The notes under the pieces are model-generated. The model saw nothing but the letters and a program-made list of their open reading frames with translations, ran no database searches and was not told the DNA's origin. From the NCBI RefSeq assembly GCF_963678635.1, contig NC_087066.1, positions 11,578,517-11,642,516 of the forward strand: 64,000 bases of DNA. The letters are read 5' to 3'. This DNA comes from Symsagittifera roscoffensis (lineage: Eukaryota; Xenacoelomorpha; Acoela; Convolutidae). Made by a program: the position numbers and the translations under genes. The stretch's first letter is position 1. The number at the start of each line of letters is the position of its first letter. Positions 10,324 to 20,501 of this stretch are shown piece by piece.

Positions 10324-11961
10324 TCAGTGGGTAACGCTCCACTCGCTTTCTGCTTCTGGAACTTTCTGCTTCTGGAACACATTACCTTCGTCCAACCTCA
10401 TGAACTCTTCACCCACTACGTCTTGCAACTCGCCTTCAGATCTCTTCGGGACTGCCCAAAGGATCTTCGCCAACAAATCATATGACCTCTCCGACATTCT
10501 GGCCAACCTCACGCACTTTGGCACAGAGAAAAGTTGGTCAATCAACACCTGCTGCGTCCTCGCATCCATCACCACCATGTGTGCAGGATACCTACTATTG
10601 CAATATGGTGTATCAGTGATGTCGCATTCGGTAAGAAACGAGACCAAATGAGCTGACTGACACGAAGACCCTAGGAAGGCAGGGATGTGTTGGTCGCGAG
10701 CTTGCCGGACGCCAAGTCCGCCATCTTTGATAGGCAGGGAAGACTGGGACCAGGCAAGATCAGGAACAGGTGAGCCAACTATGACAGAAAGAGCATCGCG
10801 GAGGAGTTCATCAAAAACTTGCAGGGAAGCTGCGACAGGCTGAGAGGGCGGCTGAGTGCGAAGAGAGTACGTCAGCTTGGGAGCAGCAAGGCAAGTGCGA
10901 GTGATGCCAAGTGAGAGCTGGGGGTCATCAAGAAGAGGTAACTTTTCAAGACATTTGGTGGCCTTCGAGATGCGTTTGTCCAGGACTTTAACTGAGAACT
11001 CAGTATCACCAATGGGGGCGCCAAGAAGCTCGAAGCCATTAGACGCTGCTCTCGGGATAGAGACGGGGATGGAGGAGAACTCCACAGGGGCCCACAACTC
11101 ACACTTACTGTGCTTGACTTTGAGGCCGAGATGCAATCCGTTGGAAGTGATGAGTTCGAGAGCCTTGAGCAAGGAGTCTTCGTCGCCGGCACAAATCCCA
11201 TCATCAAGGTACCAGCAGTTGAGGGTGAGACCGGGGACTTCCGACTTGAGAGATTCGACTAGAGAGTGCAGGGTGACCGCAAAAATGAGAGGCCCTAGCG
11301 GATCCCCCTGTTGAACTCCTTTCTCGCTGTTGAGAATGACATCCTCGAACAGCAGATGACTGTGGTGACCGTAGGTAAACTCAACAAAGGCGGAGAGACC
11401 GGGAAGACGGTTGCGAACTTGAAGGAGGATCTCGGTGCGGTCTAGCGTGTTGAAAGCGTTCTCAAAATCCACTGTTAAGACGCCTTGGTGACCATGTTCC
11501 GAGCACTTTTTGACTGTCATTTTAGTAGCGTGGACGATGGCTTCCGAGCCACCGCTGGTAGCGACTCCAAGCTGGTGAGGACACAGAAAATCACGAGCTT
11601 CAGCGTTGGCGGCTTTAGCAAGGCATTTAGCAGTGAGCCTTCGGAGTACTTCGCCGACCGCAATAGGCCGGACACCACCCTTGGGTTTAGCGGTGGCAAA
11701 GAGATTCGCACTGCACAGCCACGGAGAGAGACTAGAAGGGGCTTGCCCGGCAGCGAGGATGTTAACAACCCTGTTGAGAGACTCTAACGTTCTGGCAGCA
11801 GTCTGAGGAGTGGGGCACTCAACGGCGTGAACAAAGTGCTCAGGAAACCAGCGCGAAGGACCGGCAGCAGTGCCGCTCGGGAAACTTTTGAGAGACTTAT
11901 GATCGAACTCAGATTCGAATTGGTAGGCAAGAGGGGATTCATCCCGGCCAGAATTATACAT
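10324..11961 (-). CDS. Chimeric ORF: RT joined in frame to element A tail, unit 2
   Basis: A 545-codon open frame. The first about 430 residues are the RT of 5378-7594, including the FENAF, QQGDPLGP and YLDD motifs. At the duplication junction (10610/10611) the frame continues without interruption into the last about 100 residues of the element A terminal ORF (RYPAHMVVMDARTQQVLID...). The endonuclease domain is lost. The reading frame was preserved by chance of the breakpoint. Expression is unknown, and I would treat it as a duplication by-product. Confidence 0.75.
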   Translation of the reverse strand: MYNSGRDESPLAYQFESEFDHKSLKSFPSGTAAGPSRWFPEHFVHAVECPTPQTAARTLESLNRVVNILAAGQAPSSLSPWLCSANLFATAKPKGGVRPIAVGEVLRRLTAKCLAKAANAEARDFLCPHQLGVATSGGSEAIVHATKMTVKKCSEHGHQGVLTVDFENAFNTLDRTEILLQVRNRLPGLSAFVEFTYGHHSHLLFEDVILNSEKGVQQGDPLGPLIFAVTLHSLVESLKSEVPGLTLNCWYLDDGICAGDEDSLLKALELITSNGLHLGLKVKHSKCELWAPVEFSSIPVSIPRAASNGFELLGAPIGDTEFSVKVLDKRISKATKCLEKLPLLDDPQLSLGITRTCLAAPKLTYSLRTQPPSQPVAASLQVFDELLRDALSVIVGSPVPDLAWSQSSLPIKDGGLGVRQARDQHIPAFLGSSCQSAHLVSFLTECDITDTPYCNSRYPAHMVVMDARTQQVLIDQLFSVPKCVRLARMSERSYDLLAKILWAVPKRSEGELQDVVGEEFMRLDEGNVFQKQKVPEAESEWSVTH

Positions 11962-12410
11962 ACATACTATAATTATACATACAGTGGTTTGAAGTCTATA
12001 TATAGCATGAGTAGTAACTAGTACCCGGTAGTTAAAACTATATTGTCATAAAATTGAGCACACAAGCAGCATCGCATCGTAAGGAGCAGCTGATTTTGTT
12101 AAACTAGTTGTTAACTCGAAAATGTCTATATTCCGATTCGATAACGCTTCCTAATCGCAAGCGTAAATAGAACGGGCCTTTAAAATGAAGTTCTTCTGAA
12201 ACATATTTCTTGACAAACATAGTTCGTTGAAAAAATACAGACGGAGATGACAACTAACTTTAGTCATCCTGTGAACAAAGTGATCTACCGGGAAAAATTG
12301 TAGTACCCGATTGCAACACCCTTGCTAATCGCAAGGGTAATTAGTTTTCCAAAAGCCAGGCGAAATTCTTTTTATCTTTAATTGATTTTAATATTTAACT
12401 TCATACTAAC

Positions 12411-13151
12411 GCGAAGAAAGTGGCTCTGCTGCGGAGATACCTCGAGTGCTGCGGACTCAGAACTTTCTTCACACGTTTTGACTTCGACCTCACTCTCAAT
12501 TGGATAGAAGTGCTCCAACTGATCGTTGCTGCAACTTGCCAACTCAGCAACTGCGCTGCCATTTAGCTTTTCCTCCAACTCTTGGACCTTTATTTTCAAT
12601 TCTTCCTTTTCGGCCATCAATTGTCGACACACACTTTCCCAGTGGCTAACGTCTGCTTTGGGGTCCTTCTTCACAAAGCCGCTGTTTCCTACATCACCCT
12701 GTAATAATTGTTGTCTGAGTTTTCTGTTCTCATCTTCAAGGTTCGAGCATTTTTCATCGACAAACTGTTTTGCTTGATGAAGGGTTAACTTTTCCTGTTC
12801 AAGCTCATTTACACGCTTCTCTAGGGATTCCAGATAACATTTCTTTCTGTCTCGCGCAGTTTGCGCAGACTCGCGATTCTTCATTTTCCGACGAAGGTTC
12901 TTCTCATCTTCGCTCAGCTGAGCCAGGCATGCTTTTTTTCGTGGTGGTTTGTTGTCATCTTCACTTTGATTATCATGATCACTGGATGCGTAATCATGAA
13001 AAGCAGTCAGAAAAACATCATTCCTCTGAATTGGCTCGTCTTTCACTTGAAGAGGTACAATCGGAGGTCGAACTGTTGGGTGAACTACCAATTTTTTCTT
13101 CGCATTGATATCAGCGCTGGATAACACTTTATAACTTCTTCTTTGATCCAT
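12411..13151 (-). CDS. xbp1: XBP1 bZIP exon, copy 2
   Basis: A second complete copy of the bZIP exon, with the same ATG, basic region, zipper, IRE1 intron (12432-12448) and GTTAGT donor at 12410. One base differs from copy 1, giving Ile8 to Lys in the N-terminus, outside the DNA-binding domain. No terminal exon copy follows it before the next unit, so a transcript starting here would have to splice past unit 1 to the exon at 4332. The duplicated flank upstream is the same as that of copy 1. Confidence 0.82.
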
Positions 13152-13632
13152 TGCCCATAAAAGCCAAAAACATGAGTATCCTGAATCAGAATTAAATGGT
13201 CGACATATGAAAAATCAGCTGAAAAAAAAACGTATATCTAATAGTACACGTATGCTAGTAACGTTTCTGAAATATAGAAGGGTCCCTGCGGTAACCTGCA
13301 TTGGCCTCAAACTATTCGGAACGGCAAGTTTTTTCATTTCATTACAATTAGCAGTTTTGGTGAAAAACTGATGGAAATCATACTTCGTACTTGTTTTGTT
13401 CAAAGACCCATCGAGAGCATAGTTGTAAGCTACTAAATTTCTCGAAATTAAGTGCCAAACAATACGAATCCTCCCATTACGAGACCCAATTTTCCTTGAC
13501 ACGACGAATAAACTCAAAAAAGACACAAACTCATGGAAATATGAAGAAGAAGAAGAAGAAGAAAGAACACCTGAATTACTATACACTAAAAGCCGAGGCA
13601 TCAGTATAGCAAAGTGTAAATAATAAAGTTGG

Positions 13633-14420
13633 TTAAAATTCATTGGTTACATCAAACAAAAACACAACATCAGAAAACAAGCAATAAACAAAACAAAACA
13701 AGTTCGGTAACAGTTCAGAAATTGGTTGATTAAATATGAAGTTACGGATACTAAATAAACATAATTTTTTCTTGAATCCTGTTCTCGATTTTTCTAAATT
13801 GCGCAAAATTATGGGCAGTGAATTCCATTTTTTAGAAGTCAAATGAAAAAATGATTTTTGTAGAGAAGTGGTTGAACAATGTTTGTCAAAAATATTTGGT
13901 TTCGTTCTTTTGTTGAGCCTATAATTGGCAGTCGGTAGTCTCAATGTATTTTGAAAAGCCTTCTTTTTGTTTGTAAGATATTGGTATGAGTATGTTATAC
14001 ACTTTAACTCAATTTTTTTCTCGATTACAATGAACGATTTGCTAAAGCGAAGAAGGGAAGAAGATTTAAATTTCGATCTGAAATATGTTCTTTTTAACGC
14101 CCAGTTCAACTGTTTCTCTAGAGATAGCATCAAAGTAGCATTAATTTGTATTAAAAATATTGCTGAATGATCTAAATGTGATAAAACAAGACAATGAAGC
14201 AAGGCAACTAATGATAATGTCGGCAGTTGTTGACCAATTGTATCTATAGTTTTAATTCCTTGTGCCATTTTTTGGAGAATTGTTTTAATTTGAGCATGAA
14301 AAGATAAACTTGAATCAAGACTAAGGCCTAAATATTTGCATTCTGATTTTTTGGCTACATAATGCCCATTAATTATTATTGTATCAGTATCTACATTTTT
14401 GCTATCTTTTTTTTGACAAC
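13633..14420 (-). pseudogene. C-terminus of CR1/Jockey-like RT, unit 2
   Basis: The same remnant as in unit 1, but here the frame is continuous for about 262 residues up to the LTR boundary at 14421, which serves as a reference for the breaks in the other two. The apparent N-terminal start at 14436 lies inside the LTR and is not a real start. Confidence 0.8.
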
Positions 14421-14610
14421 TGTAACATTCGCCCAAATACTACACAGCGACGGAGCGTAGAAAAAGTACCTATTAACGACTGGCAGGCGTCAGTTACCAT
14501 AATTCTACTTGTTTTTCACCGTCTCGACCTTGCCAGTTGATTTTCTGGTCTGTTTAGGGCTAAGTAAAAAGCTACTATTTGTAGGCTATCAGTCAAACGA
14601 CTTTTGATCA
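14421..14610 (-). repeat. LTR of element A, copy in tandem unit 2
   Basis: 190-bp TGTAAC...GATCA sequence, the same as at 10056 and 18563. It is followed by the same piece of the element A tail. Confidence 0.85.
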
Positions 14611-14688
14611 GCTTTCAAGGCTCCCAGCAACGGTTCCACCTCCATCATAATTCTATGCAAATCGTCTTTCTCTTCTATGGTGGGGAAT

Positions 14689-16107
14689 TCAGTGGGTAAC
14701 GCTCCACTCGCTTTCTGCTTCTGGAACTTTCTGCTTCTGGAACACATTACCTTCGTCCAACCTCATGAACTCTTCACCCACTACGTCTTGCAACTCGCCT
14801 TCAGATCTCTTCGGGACTGCCCAAAGGATCTTCGCCAACAAATCATATGACCTCTCCGACATTCTGGCCAACCTCACGCACTTTGGCACAGAGAAAAGTT
14901 GGTCAATCAACACCTGCTGCGTCCTCGCATCCATCACCACCATGTGTGCAGGATACCTACTATTGCAATATGGTGTATCAGTGATGTCGCATTCGGTAAG
15001 AAACGAGACCAAATGAGCTGACTGACACGAAGACCCTAGGAAGGCAGGGATGTGTTGGTCGCGAGCTTGCCGGACGCCAAGTCCGCCATCTTTGATAGGC
15101 AGGGAAGACTGGGACCAGGCAAGATCAGGAACAGGTGAGCCAACTATGACAGAAAGAGCATCGCGGAGGAGTTCATCAAAAACTTGCAGGGAAGCTGCGA
15201 CAGGCTGAGAGGGCGGCTGAGTGCGAAGAGAGTACGTCAGCTTGGGAGCAGCAAGGCAAGTGCGAGTGATGCCAAGTGAGAGCTGGGGGTCATCAAGAAG
15301 AGGTAACTTTTCAAGACATTTGGTGGCCTTCGAGATGCGTTTGTCCAGGACTTTAACTGAGAACTCAGTATCACCAATGGGGGCGCCAAGAAGCTCGAAG
15401 CCATTAGACGCTGCTCTCGGGATAGAGACGGGGATGGAGGAGAACTCCACAGGGGCCCACAACTCACACTTACTGTGCTTGACTTTGAGGCCGAGATGCA
15501 ATCCGTTGGAAGTGATGAGTTCGAGAGCCTTGAGCAAGGAGTCTTCGTCGCCGGCACAAATCCCATCATCAAGGTACCAGCAGTTGAGGGTGAGACCGGG
15601 GACTTCCGACTTGAGAGATTCGACTAGAGAGTGCAGGGTGACCGCAAAAATGAGAGGCCCTAGCGGATCCCCCTGTTGAACTCCTTTCTCGCTGTTGAGA
15701 ATGACATCCTCGAACAGCAGATGACTGTGGTGACCGTAGGTAAACTCAACAAAGGCGGCTTTAGCAAGGCATTTAGCAGTGAGCCTTCGGAGCACTTCGC
15801 CGACCGCAATAGGCCGGACACCACCCTTGGTCTTAGCGGTGGCAAAGAGATTCGCACTGCACAGCCACGGAGAGAGACTAGAAGGGGCTTGCCCGGCAGC
15901 GAGGATGTTAACAACCCTGTTGAGAGACTCTAACGTTCTGGCAGCAGTCTTAGGAGTGGGGCACTCAACGGCGTGAACAAAGTGCTCAGGAAACCAGCGC
16001 GAAGGACCGGCAGCAGTGCCGCTCGGGAAACTTTTGAGAGACTTATGATCGAACTCAGATTCGAATTGGTAGGCAAGAGGGGATTCATCCCGGCCAGAAT
16101 TATACAT
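14689..16107 (-). CDS. Chimeric RT/element A ORF, unit 3, internal deletion
   Basis: A 472-codon version of the 10324-11961 frame. It lacks 73 codons between CLAKAA and FVEFTYG, which removes RT motif A. The deletion ends lie in two GGCGG repeats present in the intact copy, so it looks like a microhomology-mediated 219-bp loss that kept the frame. The motif B and YLDD segments remain, but the enzyme cannot be active without the motif A aspartate. Confidence 0.72.
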   Translation of the reverse strand: MYNSGRDESPLAYQFESEFDHKSLKSFPSGTAAGPSRWFPEHFVHAVECPTPKTAARTLESLNRVVNILAAGQAPSSLSPWLCSANLFATAKTKGGVRPIAVGEVLRRLTAKCLAKAAFVEFTYGHHSHLLFEDVILNSEKGVQQGDPLGPLIFAVTLHSLVESLKSEVPGLTLNCWYLDDGICAGDEDSLLKALELITSNGLHLGLKVKHSKCELWAPVEFSSIPVSIPRAASNGFELLGAPIGDTEFSVKVLDKRISKATKCLEKLPLLDDPQLSLGITRTCLAAPKLTYSLRTQPPSQPVAASLQVFDELLRDALSVIVGSPVPDLAWSQSSLPIKDGGLGVRQARDQHIPAFLGSSCQSAHLVSFLTECDITDTPYCNSRYPAHMVVMDARTQQVLIDQLFSVPKCVRLARMSERSYDLLAKILWAVPKRSEGELQDVVGEEFMRLDEGNVFQKQKVPEAESEWSVTH

Positions 16108-16556
16108 ACATACTATAATTATACATACAGTGGTTTGAAGTCTATATATAGCATGAGTAGTAACTAGTACCCGGTAGTTAAAACTATATTGTCATAAAAT
16201 TGAGCACATAAGCAGCATCGCATCGTAAGGAGCAGCTGATTTTGTTAAACTAGTTGTTAACTCGAAAATGTCTATATTCCGATTCGATAACGCTTCCTAA
16301 TCGCAAGCGTAAATAGAACGGGCCTTTAAAATGAAGTTCTTCTGAAACATATTTCTTGACAAACATAGTTCGTTGAAAAAATACAGACGGAGATGACAAC
16401 TAACTTTAGTCATCCTGTGAACAAAGTGATCTACCGGGAAAAATTGTAGTACCCGATTGCAACACCCTTGCTAATCGCAAGGGTAATTAGTTTTCCAAAA
16501 GCCAGGCGAAATTCTTTTTATCTTTAATTGATTTTAATATTTAACTTCATACTAAC

Positions 16557-17297
16557 GCGAAGAAAGTGGCTCTGCTGCGGAGATACCTCGAGTGCTGCGG
16601 ACTCAGAACTTTCTTCACACGTTTTGACTTCGACCTCACTCTCAATTGGATAGAAGTGCTCCAACTGATCGTTGCTGCAACTTGCCAACTCAGCAACTGC
16701 GCTGCCATTTAGCTTTTCCTCCAACTCTTGGACCTTTATTTTCAATTCTTCCTTTTCGGCCATCAATTGTCGACACACACTTTCCCAGTGGCTAACGTCT
16801 GCTTTGGGGTCCTTCTTCACAAAGCCGCTGTTTCCTACATCACCCTGTAATAATTGTTGTCTGAGTTTTCTGTTCTCATCTTCAAGGTTCGAGCATTTTT
16901 CATCGACAAACTGTTTTGCTTGATGAAGGGTTAACTTTTCCTGTTCAAGCTCATTTACACGCTTCTCTAGGGATTCCAGATAACATTTCTTTCTGTCTCG
17001 CGAAGTTTGCGCAGACTCGCGATTCTTCATTTTCCGACAAAGGTTCTTCTCATCTTCGCTCAGCTGAGCCAGGCATGCTTTTTTTCGTGGTGGTTTGTTG
17101 TCATCTTCACTTTGATTATCATGATCACTGGATGCGTAATCATGAAAAGCAGTCAGAAAAACATCATTCCTCTGAATTGGCTCGTCTTTCACTTGAAGAG
17201 GTACAATCGGAGGTCGAACTGTTGGGTGAACTACCAATTTTTTCTTCGCATTGATATCAGCGCTGGATAACACTATATAACTTCTTCTTTGATCCAT
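16557..17297 (-). CDS. xbp1: XBP1 bZIP exon, copy 3, altered basic region
   Basis: The third copy, with an intact frame, IRE1 intron (16578-16594) and donor at 16556. It carries Arg87 to Cys (NLCRKMKNR) and Ala99 to Ser, the residue just before the invariant Arg100 of the bZIP signature. Both changes are in the DNA-binding basic region. Ser at the second position is the residue found in AP-1 class bZIPs, so DNA specificity rather than only strength could change. It is the most distal copy from the terminal exon. Confidence 0.82.
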
Positions 17298-17775
17298 TGC
17301 CCATAAAAGCCAAAAACATGAGTATCCTGAATCAGAATTAAATGGTCGACATATGAAAAATCAGCTGAAAAAAAAACGTATATCTAATAGTACACGTATG
17401 CTAGTAACGTTTCTAAAATATAGAAGGGTCCCTGCGGTAACCTGCATTGGCCTCAAATTATTCGGAACGGCAAGTTTTTTCATTTCATTACAATTAGCAG
17501 TTTTGGTGAAAAACTGATGGAAATCATACTTCGTACTTGTTTTGTTCAAAGACCCATCGAGAGCATAGTTGTAAGCTACTAAATTTCTCGAAATTAAGTG
17601 CCAAACAATACGAATCCTCCCATTACGAGACCCAATTTTCCTTGACACGACGAATAAACTCAAAAAAGACACAAACTCATGGAAATATGAAGAAGAAGAA
17701 GAAGAAAGAACACCTGAATTACTATACACTAAAAGCCGAGGCATCAGTATAGCAAAGTGTAAATAATAAAGTTGG

Positions 17776-18562
17776 TTAAAATTCATTGGTTACATCAAAC
17801 AAAAACACAACATCAGAAAACAAGCAATAAACAAAACAAAACAAGTTCGGTAACAGTTCAGAAATTGGTTGATTAAATATGAAGTTACGGATACTAAATA
17901 AACATAATTTTTTCTTGAATCCTGTTCTCGATTTTTCTAAATTGCGCAAAATTATGGGCAGTGAATTCCATTTTTTAGAAGTCAAATGAAAAAATGATTT
18001 TTGTAGAGAAGTGGTTGAACAATGTTTGTCAAAAATATTTGGTTTCGTTCTTTTGTTGAGCCTATAATTGGCAGTCGGTAGTCTCAATGTATTTTGAAAG
18101 CCTTCTTTTTGTTTGTAAGATATTGGTATGAGTATGTTATACACTTTAACTCAATTTTTTTCTCGATTACAATGAACGATTTGCTAAAGCGAAGAACGGA
18201 AGAAGATTTAAATTTCGATCTGAAATATGTTCTTTTTAACGCCCAGTTCAACTGTTTCTCTAGAGATAGCATCAAAGTAGCATTAATTTGTATTAAAAAT
18301 ATTGCTGAATGATCTAAATGTGATAAAACAAGACAATGAAGCAAGGCAACTAATGATAATGTCGGCAGTTGCTGACCAATTGTATCTATAGTTTTAATTC
18401 CTTGTGCCATTTTTTGGAGAATTGTTTTAATTTGAGCATGAAAAGATAAACTTGAATCAAGAATAAGGCCTAAATATTTGCATTCTGATTTTTTGGCTAC
18501 ATAATGCCCATTAATTATTATTGTATCAGTATCTACATTTTTGCTATCTTTTTTTTGACAAC
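17776..18562 (-). pseudogene. C-terminus of CR1/Jockey-like RT, unit 3
   Basis: The same remnant. A one-base deletion near 18099 (TTTTGAAAGCC against TTTTGAAAAGCC) splits it into two frames that overlap near 18084-18144. Its 5' side stops at the LTR at 18563. This copy is directly adjacent to the full element A, so it is the original position of the insertion point. Confidence 0.8.
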
Positions 18563-18752
18563 TGTAACATTCGCCCAAATACTACACAGCGACGGAGCGT
18601 AGAAAAAGTACCTATTAACGACTGGCAGGCGTCAGTTACCATAATTCTACTTGTTTTTCACCGTCTCGACCTTGCCAGTTGATTTTCTGGTCTGTTTAGG
18701 GCTAAGTAAAAAGCTACTATTTGTAGGCTATCAGTCAAACGACTTTTGATCA
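18563..18752 (-). repeat. 3' LTR of element A
   Basis: 190 bp with TG...CA ends. On the minus strand it follows a weakly purine-rich stretch (GGGAGCCTTGAAAGC) that could be the polypurine tract. It differs from the 5' LTR at about 8 of 190 positions. Confidence 0.82.
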
Positions 18753-18830
18753 GCTTTCAAGGCTCCCAGCAACGGTTCCACCTCCATCATAATTCTATGC
18801 AAATCGTCTTTCTCTTCTATGGTGGGGAAT

Positions 18831-19481
18831 TCAGTGGGTAACGCTCCACTCGCTTTCTGCTTCTGGAACTTTCTGCTTCTGGAACACATTACCTTCGTTC
18901 AACCTCATGAACTCTTCACCCACTACGTCTTGCAACTCGCCAGCAGATCTCTTCGGGACTGCCCAAAGGATCTTCGCCAACAAATCATATGACCTCTCCG
19001 ATATTCTGGCCAACCTCACGCACTTTGGCACAGAGAAAAATTGGTCAATCAACACCTGCTGCGTCCTCGCATCCATCACCACCATGTGTGCAGGATACCT
19101 ACTATTGCAATATGGTGCGGAGCTTGAACCCACCAGATATTTTGAACCAGTAGGTCTATGATAGGCCTCACTATCCTTCAGATTCATCTCATTTTCAAGA
19201 GCTTCTCGCCAGCCTCCAATCTTCTGCTCTGTCTGCAATGATCCAGGGAATACTTCCACGCTGAGTGACGTCACTAGCTCATGGGCACGCTTCAGGCGCT
19301 CAAGCGATTCTATTGAGCTCGTCATGCTACAAAATCCCAAAGCAGTGGTCAAATTTACATCCGTCACCCCATGATAGTCCGCGACCAACTCCATGCCACT
19401 CTTATCCGACATGCTCAATCTTCCGTACAATCGTGCCAGTTGTCGATGCTGCTCGCTCAGCGTAATCAGGCAGTGTTCCAA
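18831..19481 (-). CDS. Element A terminal ORF, unknown family
   Basis: About 216 codons. It is homologous to the element B segment 42517-43398. Both share ATALGF, SLERL, LVTALSVE (LVTSLSVE here), a central cysteine-containing motif and FSVPKCVRLAR followed by a basic stretch. It has no membrane segment and no recognised enzyme motif. Conservation between two diverged elements argues for a selected protein. The last about 100 residues are the part duplicated into the chimeric ORFs of units 2 and 3. Confidence 0.6.
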   Translation of the reverse strand: MEHCLITLSEQHRQLARLYGRLSMSDKSGMELVADYHGVTDVNLTTALGFCSMTSSIESLERLKRAHELVTSLSVEVFPGSLQTEQKIGGWREALENEMNLKDSEAYHRPTGSKYLVGSSSAPYCNSRYPAHMVVMDARTQQVLIDQFFSVPKCVRLARISERSYDLLAKILWAVPKRSAGELQDVVGEEFMRLNEGNVFQKQKVPEAESEWSVTH

Positions 19482-19496
19482 GTTGCAAACATGTCC

Positions 19497-19787
19497 TTAC
19501 ATCCCACTATGTTGAGCTAAACAGGTGCCTTGCCTCAGCCAATTGCTCGATGGACTTTCCTCGGATGGCTCCGTGGATGGGTTGCTCTTCCGCTTTGTCA
19601 TCCTCATGGCCAGCAGATGGTGTATCATGGCCAGATCATGTAGACTCGCGTCATAATCCAGGTCTAACGTGATATCCGACGTCATGTCCCAGATTAAACC
19701 GGCGTTAGGATGGGGACACCAAGAAGGCTTCATGAGCTCCCAATGGTTACTAGGCTGGTTTTCAAGGGACCGTCCCAAGAACCACAA
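19497..19787 (-). CDS. Element A ORF fragment with WCPHP motif
   Basis: A short frame beginning near a conserved PSWCPHP motif that is also in element B at 43449-43724. It lies between the 19788-20501 and 18831-19481 frames and is probably part of one longer protein broken by frameshifts. Family unknown. Confidence 0.45.
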   Translation of the reverse strand: MWFLGRSLENQPSNHWELMKPSWCPHPNAGLIWDMTSDITLDLDYDASLHDLAMIHHLLAMRMTKRKSNPSTEPSEESPSSNWLRQGTCLAQHSGM

Positions 19788-20501
19788 TCAAAACTCACCT
19801 GCCCCTTCAGCTCGGGAACCGAGGGTTCTACCACTCGTTATTCTAAAATATTTCCCAGCTTGGGTTGTTCCACCATCAGCATTCCAGTTTTGCTTAATCC
19901 AATCGACCCAGAAATTGAGCACTATGACTTGCTCATAGTCGAAGTACGCTTCCCTGGCTTCCTCATTCACGAAGGGATTATACGCCATCCCCGGTATGCC
20001 AAACACATATTGGAATGACTTCAATTTTCCTAGTGTTGCAAAGTCTTTCTGTTCCCTGACTGTTTCAATCAACTCCCGGCTCACTTTCAATCCTTTGTTG
20101 GAATACCTTCTCACTTCTTTCAACTTGCGATAGCTCTCCATGTCATTCGACTCCCTATTTGGTACAACCAATGGCATATCCTCATTTAGTTCCAGGAGTG
20201 TCCTGAGGAAGTTTCTTCCGCAATCAACTCCCTTTTGCCGAATGATCTTTATGCATTCTCCCAAAACAGGAGTGGGGATACGATCCACCACAAACCTTAC
20301 AAAGCAAAGGGCATCCTTACGCTTAGCCCAGGCTATCGCAGAATCGTCTTTTGAAATCAACGCTCGCAGGGTTTCCATCAACTCCAGCTCCTGTTCCTTT
20401 GATTTCAAATCATTACTGGCTTCATATTCCGCCTTCTTGATGCCCATCAAGCACCAAACCAACCGTACTTGCAGGTCAGTACTCGTGCACGGATGAGCCA
20501 A
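19788..20501 (-). CDS. Element A post-pol ORF, homologous to B 43792-44541
   Basis: About 237 codons, largely helical in appearance. Shared landmarks with element B are AKRKDALCF (ARRKDATCF in B), a RRFYNK-like segment (RRYSNKG here), and a PGMAYNPF motif (MGMAYNPF in B) followed by a D/E-x-E run and a Trp-rich helix. I considered a viral nucleoprotein origin but have no firm motif for it. It overlaps the upstream frame at 20476-20501, consistent with one coding unit containing a frameshift. Confidence 0.55.
   Translation of the reverse strand: MAHPCTSTDLQVRLVWCLMGIKKAEYEASNDLKSKEQELELMETLRALISKDDSAIAWAKRKDALCFVRFVVDRIPTPVLGECIKIIRQKGVDCGRNFLRTLLELNEDMPLVVPNRESNDMESYRKLKEVRRYSNKGLKVSRELIETVREQKDFATLGKLKSFQYVFGIPGMAYNPFVNEEAREAYFDYEQVIVLNFWVDWIKQNWNADGGTTQAGKYFRITSGRTLGSRAEGAGEF

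Larger units (their letters stand above)
6244..19117. repeat. 4.37-kb segment present three times in tandem
   Basis: Units are 6244-10610, 10611-14975 and 14976-19117. Each holds, left to right, most of the RT frame, the XBP1 bZIP exon, the C-terminus of a second RT, a 190-bp LTR and the tail of LTR element A. The junction joins sequence after 19117 (TATGGTG) to sequence at 6244 (TATCAG), with only a single shared G. The copies are almost identical: one difference between bZIP exons 1 and 2, two between 1 and 3. Unit three lacks 219 bp of the RT. A GAA microsatellite loses one repeat per copy. This is a very recent tandem duplication, or possibly an assembly effect. Confidence 0.9.

Noticed and set aside
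19788-20501. Possible relation of the MAYNPF-type ORF to nucleoproteins of negative-strand RNA viruses
   Set aside because: Only a vague resemblance of a helical protein with a conserved aromatic motif. I have no specific signature, so I leave the family unknown.
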